Positions 14,152 through 21,088 of a stretch of DNA of 25,692 nucleotides are shown here, one piece after another. Position numbers and translations under genes: made by a program. The stretch is from JBEKTY01 sp049515555 (GTDB lineage: Bacteria; Planctomycetota; Planctomycetia; Pirellulales; Thermoguttaceae), in NCBI GenBank assembly GCA_049515555.1, contig JBEKTY010000175.1:1-25692 (forward strand), read 5' to 3'. A model generated the notes under the pieces. That model had not been told where the DNA came from. It saw only the letters and a list, made by a program, of their open reading frames with translations, and ran no database searches. Each line of letters opens with the position of its first letter. Positions within the stretch are counted from its first letter, which is position 1.

Positions 14152-14994
14152 TTACTTCGCAAGCAGCCTCGACACGTCTTGTGGTGAACAGAGGAGTTTC
14201 TCCCGCAAGATCAGCGAAAAGTCCTGGGAGTCCCGAAGAGCGATCAGGGTGCGGCTGAGGGCCTGGATCGCGGAAAAGATGGCGACTACCGGAAGGCTCA
14301 CCCGCCGCACGCCGCACGCTCTCAACTCTGCAATCGACATCGTGCTGATATTGTACGGCATGCCTGCGGCGATGCTCACCGGGCCGTGGATGCCGGCGAC
14401 CAGCATTTTGACCTCGGCCATCGTGGCGACGCCCGTGACAAAGGCCAAGTCGGCACCGGCTTCAAGGTACAGATTGGCCCGAGCGATGGAGTCGCCCAGT
14501 CCCGTGGTCCGGTCGGCGGCCGCGGCCAGCGCGTCCGTTCGTGCGTTGACGATGAGGGCGGGGCACCCCTCTTGTCGCGCCGCGTCGCGTGCGGCCCTGA
14601 TCTTCTCGACCATCCGCCCGGAATCAATCACGCGCTTGGGGCCAGGCCGCCCGAGAACCTGGTCTTCGATATTGATTCCCGCGACCCCGGCGCGGACAAA
14701 GGCACGAACGGTTTCGGCAACGACGGGCGGTTCGCCAAAACCGTCCTCGCCGTCAGCCATAACCGGCACCTGGACCGCTTCGACGACGCTCTTGGCCAGG
14801 GCCAGGTTCCGCTCTAAGCCCAATGCGGCTTCGGATGGGCAACAGGCCGCCAGGGCGAAACTGTAGCCCGAGCACTGAACCGCCTTGAAACCCAGAGACT
14901 CGATGATCCGAGCGCTCAACGCATCGTAGGCATCGGGCATGACGAGCGTATCGGGCGAACTCAACAGCTCTCGCAACAAGGCGATCTTGTCCAT
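14152..14994 (-). CDS. Isocitrate lyase/PEP mutase family protein
   Basis: A 280-residue TIM-barrel enzyme of the isocitrate lyase/phosphoenolpyruvate mutase superfamily. Signature elements are VMPDAYDALSARI, the metal loop MADGEDGFGEP (Asp81, Glu83, Asp84), GINIEDQ (Glu110, Asp111) and VNARTDAL. The gating loop reads RPGPKRVIDSG: it retains PK but not the PKxNS of PEP mutase or the KKCGH of methylisocitrate lyase, so the reaction cannot be named. The ATG at 14994 follows a GAAGGGG site. The gene is on the opposite strand, wedged between arsenic blocks 2 and 3. Superfamily members make or break C-C or C-P bonds next to a carboxylate, so a C-As role is conceivable but unproven. Confidence 0.85.
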   Translation of the reverse strand: MDKIALLRELLSSPDTLVMPDAYDALSARIIESLGFKAVQCSGYSFALAACCPSEAALGLERNLALAKSVVEAVQVPVMADGEDGFGEPPVVAETVRAFVRAGVAGINIEDQVLGRPGPKRVIDSGRMVEKIRAARDAARQEGCPALIVNARTDALAAAADRTTGLGDSIARANLYLEAGADLAFVTGVATMAEVKMLVAGIHGPVSIAAGMPYNISTMSIAELRACGVRRVSLPVVAIFSAIQALSRTLIALRDSQDFSLILREKLLCSPQDVSRLLAK

Positions 14995-15331
14995 AATTGG
15001 TTGGCCCCTTCTGGAATCGAGCCGCCCGCCGCAGGTTTCCACCTCGGTCCCGCCGTTGGCCAGAATGATAAGGGCCGTACGGGGTTCGGTCAATAACCCG
15101 GCTTGCCTTGGGCGCTGTTTGGGACGAAGCCAACAGATTTCCCCCGTAGCCCGTACACCCGCCGGGGCGTCATCGCGGGGAAAAAGGTGACCCCTACAAT
15201 CAGCCCTCTTTGCTCCCCCGGGGAATCCGGCCATTTTGTTACATCCCCTATATACGCCGAGCCGAATATCTGTTATATACGTGTTTCCGAATATGTGGCG
15301 CCCCGCCGAACCGAGTCCAAGGAGCAGAAGA
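14995..15331. other. Divergent intergenic region
   Basis: 337 bases between the minus-strand enzyme and the plus-strand block 3. It must hold both promoters. The only clear structure is the direct repeat at 15249-15294. I could not fix a confident -35/-10 pair for either gene. Confidence 0.5.
15249..15294 (+). promoter_or_regulatory. Two 21-bp direct repeats upstream of block 3
   Basis: TATATACG-N5-CCGAATAT occurs at 15249-15269 and again at 15274-15294, a 25-bp period with both 8-bp ends identical. The region is much richer in A/T than its surroundings and ends 37 bases before the ATG at 15332. TGTTATATA at 15271-15279 resembles an extended -10. The repeats are candidate binding sites, perhaps for ArsR3, but they are not like the CATTT-N12-AAATG operators. 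Confidence 0.55.
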
Positions 15332-16135
15332 ATGTCGAGGAAAGCGATGAAAATGACGCAGTGCATCGTGGTGCTGTCGTTGGCCGGAGTGCTGGGGGTG
15401 TGGGCGGCCATTAGCGCCGCCGCGGCAGACCTGCCCGCCGATACGGCCGCGCAGCCGACCGTCAGCTACGCGGCCAAGGCCATCGAAGCGGCCGCCAAGA
15501 ACAACAAGTACCTGTTCATCTACTTCTGGCGGGACGACACGCAGTATAGCCGCGTCATGCGGGGCGTGCTCCAGGCGGCCATGAAAAAGATGAGCGACAA
15601 AGCGGAGTCGGTGGAAGTCCAGACCACCGACCCGGCGGAGCAGGCCATCGTGACCCGGTACGGCGTGAGCCGCGCGCCGATGCCGATGGTCCTGGCCCTG
15701 GCCCCCAACGGGGCCATCACCAAGGGTCTGCCCACCCGCTTCGACGAGAGCCAGCTTCGGCAGGCCTTCGTCAGCCGGTGCACGGCGGCGTGCATGAAGG
15801 CCCTGCAAGAGAACAAGCTGGTGCTGCTGTGCGTCGGCCGTCCGACGCCGCAGGTCCGGCAAGTGTCGCTGCAAAGAGGCGTGCAGGAATTCGCCACCGA
15901 GGAGCCGTACGCGAAAAACAGCAGGGTCGTGATCCTGAATGCGGGCGACCCGGCCGAGGCCCCGTTCCTCACGAGCCTGCAGGTCGATCCCCAGACGCCC
16001 GGGCCGGTGACGGTCTTGATGGCCCCGCCCGGCTCGGTCGTCGGCACGTTTGTGGGCGACGTCAGCAAGGACGAGCTGATCGCCAAGCTCAAGTCGGCAT
16101 CGAGTTGCGGCCCCGGCTGTAGCTGCCATCACTAA
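15332..16135 (+). CDS. Secreted double thioredoxin-fold protein with Cys/His tail
   Basis: A 267-residue exported protein: signal peptide about 1-32 (hydrophobic core CIVVLSLAGVLGVWAAISA). Two thioredoxin-like units follow, about 45-150 and 155-255, each with a central strand (YLFIYFWRDD and LVLLCVGR) and a C-terminal alpha/beta stretch. Neither has a CxxC motif; the first has WRDDTQYS where the redox site would be. The protein ends in SSCGPGCSCHH (Cys259, Cys263, Cys265, His266, His267), a compact metal-ligand tail. The ATG at 15332 follows AAGGAG. It heads block 3 with an ABC permease, ATPase and arsR3, so it may be an extracytoplasmic partner that captures a metal or metalloid. Confidence 0.78.
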   Translation: MSRKAMKMTQCIVVLSLAGVLGVWAAISAAAADLPADTAAQPTVSYAAKAIEAAAKNNKYLFIYFWRDDTQYSRVMRGVLQAAMKKMSDKAESVEVQTTDPAEQAIVTRYGVSRAPMPMVLALAPNGAITKGLPTRFDESQLRQAFVSRCTAACMKALQENKLVLLCVGRPTPQVRQVSLQRGVQEFATEEPYAKNSRVVILNAGDPAEAPFLTSLQVDPQTPGPVTVLMAPPGSVVGTFVGDVSKDELIAKLKSASSCGPGCSCHH

Positions 16136-16136
16136 A

Positions 16137-16253
16137 TGACCTTGCGGGATTCCGGGAAAAAGGGGACAGGCACCATTTGTGCGAAGCACCCTCCGGGCCG
16201 TTCCGGCAAATGGTGCCTGTCCCCTTTTTCCCTCCCAAGATCGTGCAAGGTCA
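16137..16253. repeat. Palindromic element with perfect 26-bp arms
   Basis: The arm 16154-16179 is the exact reverse complement of 16207-16232 (core GGGGACAGGCACC), with a 27-base loop. An outer pair, TGACCTTGC at 16137-16145 and GCAAGGTCA at 16245-16253, frames it. The GGGGACAGGCACC core is of the kind seen in REP-like elements mobilised by RAYT transposases. It begins just after the stop of the thioredoxin-fold gene and covers the place where the permease start codon should be. Confidence 0.8.
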
Positions 16254-17492
16254 ACGCTCGTCTTGCGCGAAATCTTCGAGCGCAAGAGCCAACTGCTCAC
16301 CAGCTTCCTGGCCATCCTGCTGGGAATTACGGTGATCGTGTCGATCAAGAACATTTCCTACTATTCGGAGATGGCCGTGGCCAGGGAGATGGACTCCCTG
16401 GGCGCCAACGTGCTGGTGCTGCCCAAGTCGGCCACGCTGCAGGATTACTACGCGGCCGACATACAGGGCGAGACGATCCCCTACGAATACGTCACGACAC
16501 TGGCCATGTCAGACCTGGCCGGGCTGGACAACATCTCGCCCAAGCTGTCGCTGCCGGTCGAGCTGCATGGCAAGACCTTCACGCTCACGGGCATCCTGCC
16601 CAAGAGCGAGTTCCAGGCCAAGGCGGCATGGCAGGGGGCGGGAATCTTCTCGCGGCCCATCGGCTGCGGGGCCTCGGTGGGCATGATGGGCTCGGCGGAC
16701 AAGAAGACCCTCGCCCGCAAACGGGTCATCGACACCCTGGAAGACAACGAAGTGCTGGTGGGCGCCGACGTGGCCGCCAAGCTGGGCTTGAAAGAGGCCG
16801 ACAAGCTGGACGTGCTGGGCCGCTCCTTCAGCGTCACCGCCGTCCTGCCGCAGACCGGCACCGTGGACGATTCCCGCATCTTCGCCCACCTGCACGTGGT
16901 CCAGGACTTGTCGCAGAAGGGGCCGGTGATCAATGCCATCGAGGTGGTCGGCTGCTGCCAGGAGATTTCCAAGGGCCTGGTGGAGAAGATCAACCACCTG
17001 CTGCCCGACGCCAAGGTGGTCACCATCACGCAGATTGCCGACGCGCAGATCAAGATCAACCGCATGATGTCGAACCTGTCGCTGATGTTCCTGGTGATTA
17101 TCATTTTCGTTGGCGGGGCGAGCATCGCCAACTACATGTACGCCAACGTCTTCGAGCGGCGGCGGGAGATCGGCACGCTCATGGCCCTGGGCGCCAATTC
17201 CGGCCTGGTGCTGCGGATCTTCCTGCTCAAGGCCCTGATCCTGGGCGTGGCGGGCGGGATCGGCGGCTACGTGCTGGGAACGATCCTGGCCGTGACGCTC
17301 GGCCCGAAGTTGGCGGGCGTCATTGTGCTGCCCATGCTTCCCGGCCCGGCGGGCGGCCCGGCTCGATCCCTGTGCCACCTTCCAGGAGGTCTGATCCATG
17401 TTGAGAATGGAGAACGTCAGCAAGACTTACCGTCATCGCGGGCACTTGATAAAGGCTCTCGACGGTGCAACCCTGCATATCCCGGGCGGTGA
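16179..17492 (+). CDS. FtsX/MacB-type ABC permease, both ends damaged
   Basis: The body from about 16263 encodes LREIFERKSQLLTSFLAILL, a first membrane segment, an extracytoplasmic MacB-like domain (ANVLVLPKSATLQDYYAAD, VLPQTGTVDDSRIFAHLH) and two later segments (MFLVIIIFVGGASIANYM; LLKALILGVAGGIGGYVLG). This is the permease of a LolC/MacB/DevC-type exporter. The start is unclear: no ATG exists and the only GTG, 16179, lies in a palindromic repeat; TTG at 16263 is an alternative. At the 3' end the frame leaves homology after VIVLPM and runs out at 17492 inside the ATPase gene. The expected tail AARLDPCATFQEV is present in another frame, ending in TGA at 17392-17394. The fourth membrane segment is missing, so an internal deletion has occurred or the assembly is wrong. 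Confidence 0.7.
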   Translation: MRSTLRAVPANGACPLFPSQDRARSTLVLREIFERKSQLLTSFLAILLGITVIVSIKNISYYSEMAVAREMDSLGANVLVLPKSATLQDYYAADIQGETIPYEYVTTLAMSDLAGLDNISPKLSLPVELHGKTFTLTGILPKSEFQAKAAWQGAGIFSRPIGCGASVGMMGSADKKTLARKRVIDTLEDNEVLVGADVAAKLGLKEADKLDVLGRSFSVTAVLPQTGTVDDSRIFAHLHVVQDLSQKGPVINAIEVVGCCQEISKGLVEKINHLLPDAKVVTITQIADAQIKINRMMSNLSLMFLVIIIFVGGASIANYMYANVFERRREIGTLMALGANSGLVLRIFLLKALILGVAGGIGGYVLGTILAVTLGPKLAGVIVLPMLPGPAGGPARSLCHLPGGLIHVENGERQQDLPSSRALDKGSRRCNPAYPGR

Positions 17493-18108
17493 TTTCGTCT
17501 CCGTCGTCGGACCCAGCGGCAGCGGCAAGAGCACGCTGCTCTTGATGCTGGGCGGGATGCTTTCGCCATCCGAGGGCCGCGTCCTGCTCGAGGCCAGCTC
17601 GGTTTACGACTTGACCCCCACCGAGCGGGCGAGGATGCGGAGAGAGAAGGTCGGGTTCGTCTTTCAGACTTTCAATCTGGTGCCGTACCTGTCGGCCCTG
17701 GAGAACGTCCAGGTGCCGCTCTTTCTGGCCAAGATGGATGAGAAGGCCCAGAAGGTCCGCGCCACGGCCCTCCTGGAACGAGTGGGCTTGGCCGACCGGC
17801 TCGACCACAAGCCCGGCGAGTTGAGCGTCGGCCAGCAGCAACGGGTCGCCCTGGCCCGCATGCTGGCCAACGATCCGGCGGTCATTCTGGCCGACGAGCC
17901 TACGGGCAACCTGGACCCCCAGACCAGCCAGCAGGTTATCGGCTTCCTGGAGGAGTTCCACGCGGAGGGAAAAACCATTGTCATGGTGACGCACGACCCC
18001 CGAGCGGCCCAGCGTGCCAAACGAACCCTCCGGCTGCAAAACGGAGCGATCACCTGCCAGGGGGCCGGCGAGGACGGCGGCTGGCAGGGTGATAGTGCCG
18101 TGGCGTAA
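17398..18108 (+). CDS. ABC transporter ATPase, LolD/MacB type
   Basis: A 236-residue ATPase. Walker A GPSGSGKST is at residues 39-47, the Q-loop is in FVFQTFNLVPYLSALENV, the signature is LSVGQQQRVALARM, Walker B is VILADEPTGNLDP and the switch His is in MVTHD. The Q-loop and LENV pattern belong to the LolD/MacB/FtsE group, whose permeases are FtsX-like, matching the upstream gene. AGGAGG lies 8 bases before the ATG, inside the surviving 3' tail of the permease. The C-terminal 20 residues are Gly/Asp-rich and not conserved. With its permease it probably exports or extracts a substrate across the inner membrane, in an arsenic context. Confidence 0.92.
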   Translation: MLRMENVSKTYRHRGHLIKALDGATLHIPGGDFVSVVGPSGSGKSTLLLMLGGMLSPSEGRVLLEASSVYDLTPTERARMRREKVGFVFQTFNLVPYLSALENVQVPLFLAKMDEKAQKVRATALLERVGLADRLDHKPGELSVGQQQRVALARMLANDPAVILADEPTGNLDPQTSQQVIGFLEEFHAEGKTIVMVTHDPRAAQRAKRTLRLQNGAITCQGAGEDGGWQGDSAVA

Positions 18109-18127
18109 TCTCTTGGATAATGATACC

Positions 18128-18553
18128 ATGAGTCCCCAGACAGCACCTTGTTCCAGTCGCAGCTCCACTGCTTCTCGTATGACCAAGACCGCGCAAAGCA
18201 AGGCACAGGACACGGTTGACCTGATGTTCCGCGCGTTTTCCGACCGCACTCGGCTACGGATATTGAACGTGTTGCGGGGCGGGGAGCTTTGCGTGGGCGA
18301 CATTGTGGGGATCCTTGGCGCCCCGCAGCCCCGCATTTCCCGGCACCTGGCGCACCTGCGGAAGGCCAAGCTGGTCGTGGTTCGCAAGTCGGGGTTATGG
18401 AGCCACTACCGCCTCACCCCCGGCACGACGGCCTTCCATCAGAAGCTGTTGGAGTGCCTCGAAAAATGCTTTGGCGAGGTGCCTGAATTGAAGGCCGATA
18501 ACGCCAGGGTCGCAAAGATCAGACGCTGCGGCGGCTGCTGCCCTTCTGCCTGA
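18128..18553 (+). CDS. arsR: ArsR-family repressor 3 with C-terminal cysteine cluster
   Basis: A 141-residue protein, 19 bases after the ATPase gene. The winged helix is clear: FRAFSDRTRLRILNVLRGGE, recognition helix APQPRISRHLAHLRKA and wing RKSGLWSHYRL. Alpha-3 has a single cysteine (GELCVGDIV, Cys55) and not the CxC of ArsR1 and ArsR2. The C-terminus ends RRCGGCCPSA (Cys134, Cys137, Cys138), with Cys110 and Cys114 in the preceding helix. A vicinal C-terminal cysteine pair is reminiscent of the methylarsenite-selective Shewanella ArsR, so sensing of an organic or trivalent methylated arsenical is plausible. An alternative start at ATG 18179 would remove a 17-residue non-conserved head. It is the last gene of block 3. 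Confidence 0.9.
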   Translation: MSPQTAPCSSRSSTASRMTKTAQSKAQDTVDLMFRAFSDRTRLRILNVLRGGELCVGDIVGILGAPQPRISRHLAHLRKAKLVVVRKSGLWSHYRLTPGTTAFHQKLLECLEKCFGEVPELKADNARVAKIRRCGGCCPSA

Positions 18554-18583
18554 GTCGCCTCGCCAAAATGAGTTTGTCAGATT

Positions 18584-18665
18584 GGGTGGCACGTCCCTAA
18601 GCGAAGCGAAGGGCGTGGCGGGCCTGGAAACCACGCCCTTCGCTTCGCTTAGGGACGTGCCACCC
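18584..18665. repeat. Palindrome with perfect 35-bp arms
   Basis: 18584-18618 and 18631-18665 are exact reverse complements (GGGTGGCACGTCCCTAAGCG at the outer end), with a 12-base loop. It lies 30 bases after arsR3 and before the acetyltransferase, so it could end transcription of block 3, though no T-run follows. It has no coding content and looks like a mobile intergenic palindrome. Confidence 0.85.
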
Positions 18666-18711
18666 TCTGCCTAAACGCCCGCCTCCGCAGTGTAACCCCA
18701 AACAACGTGCC

Positions 18712-19593
18712 ATGACCGAAAGCTGCCGCATCCGTAGGATGACGCTCGACGACCTGCCGCTAGGCATGCGGCTGAAGGAGCAGGCCGGTTGGAATCAGAC
18801 CGAGGCTGACTGGCGGCGGATCATCGCTCTGGAGCCCGACGGCTGTTTCGTGGCCGAGCTCGAGGGCCGGCCGGTGGGCACTACCTGCACCTGCCGCTTC
18901 GGTCCGATCGGCTGGATCGCCATGGTGCTGGTCGAGGAATCGGCCCGCGGCCGCGGCGTCGGTACGCGGCTGATGCAGCATGGGCTGGCCTCGTTGGACC
19001 GCGGCGGGGTGCGGACCGCGCGGCTGGATGCCACGCCGCTGGGCCGGCCGCTGTACGAGAAATTGGGCTTCGTCGCCGAGTACGACCTGGCCCGCTGGGA
19101 AGGGGCGGCCGCCGGTGGCCAATCCTCGCCGGCTGTCGTGCCGGCCGGGGACTGTCCCAAGTTTCGTCCGACGAAACTGGGACTGTCCCCGTTCGAAGCG
19201 ATTTGTGAGCTGGATCGCCGGGCGACGGGCACGGACCGCCGCCGGCTGCTCGAGCGGCTCTGCCAGGAGCGGCCCGATGCCCTCCGGGTGTTCGCACCTG
19301 GCGGCGAGCCGGCCGGATACGGCGGCTCGCGGCTGGGGGCGCGGGCCGTGCAGCTCGGGCCGATCGTGGCCCCCGACGCGGCGGCCGGCGCCGCCCTGGC
19401 CGACCACGCCCTGGCCGGCCTGGCGGGCCAAGCCGTCTTCCTCGACGTGCCCGTCGATAACCGGCCCGCCAGCCGGTGGGCCGAGTCGCACGGCCTGCGG
19501 GTGCAACGCATGCTCACCCGCATGTGCCGCGGCGAGCCGGTCCGCGATCGGCCCGATCGGCTCTGGGCCTGCTTCGGCCCCGAGAAAGGCTGA
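18712..19593 (+). CDS. Two-domain GNAT acetyltransferase
   Basis: A 293-residue protein with tandem GNAT folds. The N-terminal unit (about 1-135) has the acetyl-CoA loop in VLVEESARGRGVGTRLM and the closing LYEKLGFVAEYDLARWEG. The C-terminal unit (about 160-285) is degenerate, with LGPIVAPDAAAGAALADHAL and HGLRVQRMLTRMCRG, as in several two-domain GNATs. The linker between them carries an in-frame 44-nt palindromic element (19147-19190) encoding GDCPKFRPTKLGLSP. The substrate cannot be told. It is monocistronic, between two large palindromes. Confidence 0.82.
   Translation: MTESCRIRRMTLDDLPLGMRLKEQAGWNQTEADWRRIIALEPDGCFVAELEGRPVGTTCTCRFGPIGWIAMVLVEESARGRGVGTRLMQHGLASLDRGGVRTARLDATPLGRPLYEKLGFVAEYDLARWEGAAAGGQSSPAVVPAGDCPKFRPTKLGLSPFEAICELDRRATGTDRRRLLERLCQERPDALRVFAPGGEPAGYGGSRLGARAVQLGPIVAPDAAAGAALADHALAGLAGQAVFLDVPVDNRPASRWAESHGLRVQRMLTRMCRGEPVRDRPDRLWACFGPEKG
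19147..19190. repeat. 44-nt hairpin element inside the GNAT gene
   Basis: GGGGACTGTCCC at one end and GGGACTGTCCCC at the other enclose an inner stem AGTTTCGTC/GACGAAACT. The same 44-nt element recurs at 20319-20362 in an M20 peptidase gene, read in a different frame. The two copies differ at only two positions (15 and 31), which are paired in the inner stem (G-C here, T-A in the other). Confidence 0.85.
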
Positions 19594-19603
19594 TCCCGCC
19601 GTC

Positions 19604-19668
19604 GGGTGCCACTGCTGGCTTGTCCAGCAGTGCTTCTCACACTGCTGGACAAGCCAGCAGTGGCACCC
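19604..19668. repeat. Palindrome with perfect 29-bp arms
   Basis: 19604-19632 (outer end GGGTGCCACTGCTGG) is the exact reverse complement of 19640-19668, with a 7-base loop. It begins 10 bases after the GNAT stop and could be a transcription terminator or a dispersed palindromic element. Similar CCAGCAGTGGCAC palindromes are common between genes in planctomycetes, as far as I recall. Confidence 0.82.
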
Positions 19669-19694
19669 GTAGAATCATAAAGTCCCGTTAGCCC

Positions 19695-19801
19695 GGATTA
19701 TTCACCAATCGTTCGTAATGACCGCATTCATGCGGTCCCTGACCTGTTCACACTCTCCAGACCCGATAAATCGGGTCACTACGAGCCTCGGTGAATAATC
19801 C
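19695..19801. repeat. Cruciform-like element with outer arms and two internal hairpins
   Basis: Outer arms GGATTATTCACC (19695-19706) and GGTGAATAATCC (19790-19801) are exact complements. Inside are two perfect 8-bp hairpins with 2-base loops: GACCGCAT/ATGCGGTC (19720-19737) and GACCCGAT/ATCGGGTC (19760-19777). This clover-like layout suggests a MITE or structured RNA element, not a simple terminator. It precedes the M20 peptidase gene by 39 bases. Confidence 0.75.
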
Positions 19802-19840
19802 CGGTTAGGGCGAATCACTGCAACAGCGGGGACTCATCGC

Positions 19841-21088
19841 ATGCAGCTCGACGTGGCGGAGATTCTCGCGCAGTTGGTGGCCATTGCCAGCGTCAACCCG
19901 ATGGGCCGCCCGGCCGCCGGCCGCTCGCAGCTCGAGACGGCGCTGACGGCACATTTGGAGCGGTTGTTGCAGGGGTTGGGTCTGCCGACGCACCGCCAGG
20001 CGGTGGCCCCGGGCCGCGAGAACCTGGTGGCCCGGCTCGAGGGCCGAGTTCCGCCCGAGCGCGGCGGGCCGGTGATCCTCCTGTCGGCCCATCAGGATAC
20101 CGTGCCGGCCGACGGGATGACGGTCGAGCCCTTTGCGCCGCGGGTGAGCGGTGGCCGGCTGTACGGCCGGGGCGCGTGCGACGTGAAGGGGGGCATGGCC
20201 GCCATGCTCGCCGCCGTGGCCCGCTTGGCCCACGAGCGGCCGCCGGGCATGCCCTCGGTCGTTGTGACCTGCACCGTGGACGAGGAATACGCCTTTACCG
20301 GCGCGGCCGCCCTGACCGGGGGACTGTCCCAATTTTCGTCCGACGAAAATGGGACTGTCCCCTTGCCGGCGCTGGCCGTGTCCTCCGGCGGCCTGATTCC
20401 CGGCCAGCCGGCGGCGGCCGTGGTTGCCGAGCCCACGGACCTGGACGTGATCGTGGCCCACAAAGGCGTGGTCCGCTGGCGATGTCATACCCGGGGCCGG
20501 GCCACCCACAGCGCCCAAGGGGCCGCCGACGACAATGCCATCTACAAGATGGCCCGCCTGCTGACCGGAATCGAGCGTTACCAGCGAGACGTTACCCCCG
20601 GCCTGGCGGCTCATCCGTTGTGCGGCCCGGTGACCGCCAACGTGGGCACGATCCACGGCGGCTCGAGTATCAACATCGTGCCCGAGCGGTGTCAGATCGA
20701 GCTGGAGCTGCGGCTTCCGCCGGGTGTGACGCCGGCGGCGGCGCGGGGGCACTTGCTCGACTACCTGGCAACCGAGGCCCCTCTGGAACCGCCGCCGGAG
20801 CACGATCCGCCGTACATGGCGGGACCGCCGCTCGGGGACGAGGCCAACGGACAAGTGGCCGAGCGGCTGGCCGCCACGGCCGGCGAAGTCACCGGCCGCG
20901 ACTGCCGCCGCCGCGGCGTGGCGTTCGCCACCGAGGCCGCCTTCTTTGCCCGGGCGGGCTGCCCCGCCGTGGTCTTCGGACCCGGCTCGATCCAGCAAGC
21001 CCATACCGACGACGAATGGCTTTCGCTGGAGCAGTTGCACGAGGCGGCGGAGATATTCTACCGCTTCGTGATGTCCTGGAAATCATGA
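19841..21088 (+). CDS. M20-family metallopeptidase/deacylase (ArgE/DapE/CPG2-like)
   Basis: A 415-residue zinc-dependent amidohydrolase. Metal and catalytic motifs are in order: SAHQDTVPAD (His and Asp), GRGACDVKGGMA (bridging Asp), TVDEEYAFTG (catalytic Glu pair), VVAEPTDLDV (Glu ligand) and the C-terminal FGPGSIQQAHTDDEW (His). The dimerisation domain lies between HKGVVRWRCHTRGRATHSAQ and the end of the QIELELRLPPG strand. A 44-nt hairpin element at 20319-20362 is inserted in frame between EEYAFTGAAAL and the GGLIPGQPA segment, adding GLSQFSSDENGTVPL in a surface loop. It probably cleaves an N-acyl amino acid or peptide. Its stop overlaps the next start (ATGA), so it is coupled to the epimerase-like gene. 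Confidence 0.9.
   Translation: MQLDVAEILAQLVAIASVNPMGRPAAGRSQLETALTAHLERLLQGLGLPTHRQAVAPGRENLVARLEGRVPPERGGPVILLSAHQDTVPADGMTVEPFAPRVSGGRLYGRGACDVKGGMAAMLAAVARLAHERPPGMPSVVVTCTVDEEYAFTGAAALTGGLSQFSSDENGTVPLPALAVSSGGLIPGQPAAAVVAEPTDLDVIVAHKGVVRWRCHTRGRATHSAQGAADDNAIYKMARLLTGIERYQRDVTPGLAAHPLCGPVTANVGTIHGGSSINIVPERCQIELELRLPPGVTPAAARGHLLDYLATEAPLEPPPEHDPPYMAGPPLGDEANGQVAERLAATAGEVTGRDCRRRGVAFATEAAFFARAGCPAVVFGPGSIQQAHTDDEWLSLEQLHEAAEIFYRFVMSWKS
20319..20362. repeat. 44-nt hairpin element inside the M20 peptidase gene
   Basis: The same 44-nt element as at 19147-19190, with 42 of 44 identical positions. The two differences form a compensatory T-A pair in the inner stem (AATTTTCGTC/GACGAAAAT). 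Here the element is read one base out of phase relative to the GNAT copy, so it encodes a different peptide. Confidence 0.85.

Noticed and set aside
16136..17404. Long alternative frame across the permease gene.
   Set aside because: It is rich in Gly, Arg and His without motifs, as expected for a shadow frame in GC-rich DNA. The frame encoding the MacB-like permease is clearly the real one.
5845..18553. Search for ArsM methyltransferase, ArsI lyase or ArsH in the island.
   Set aside because: No protein with the ArsM cysteine set, the ArsI dioxygenase fold or the ArsH flavodoxin-like motif is present in the window.
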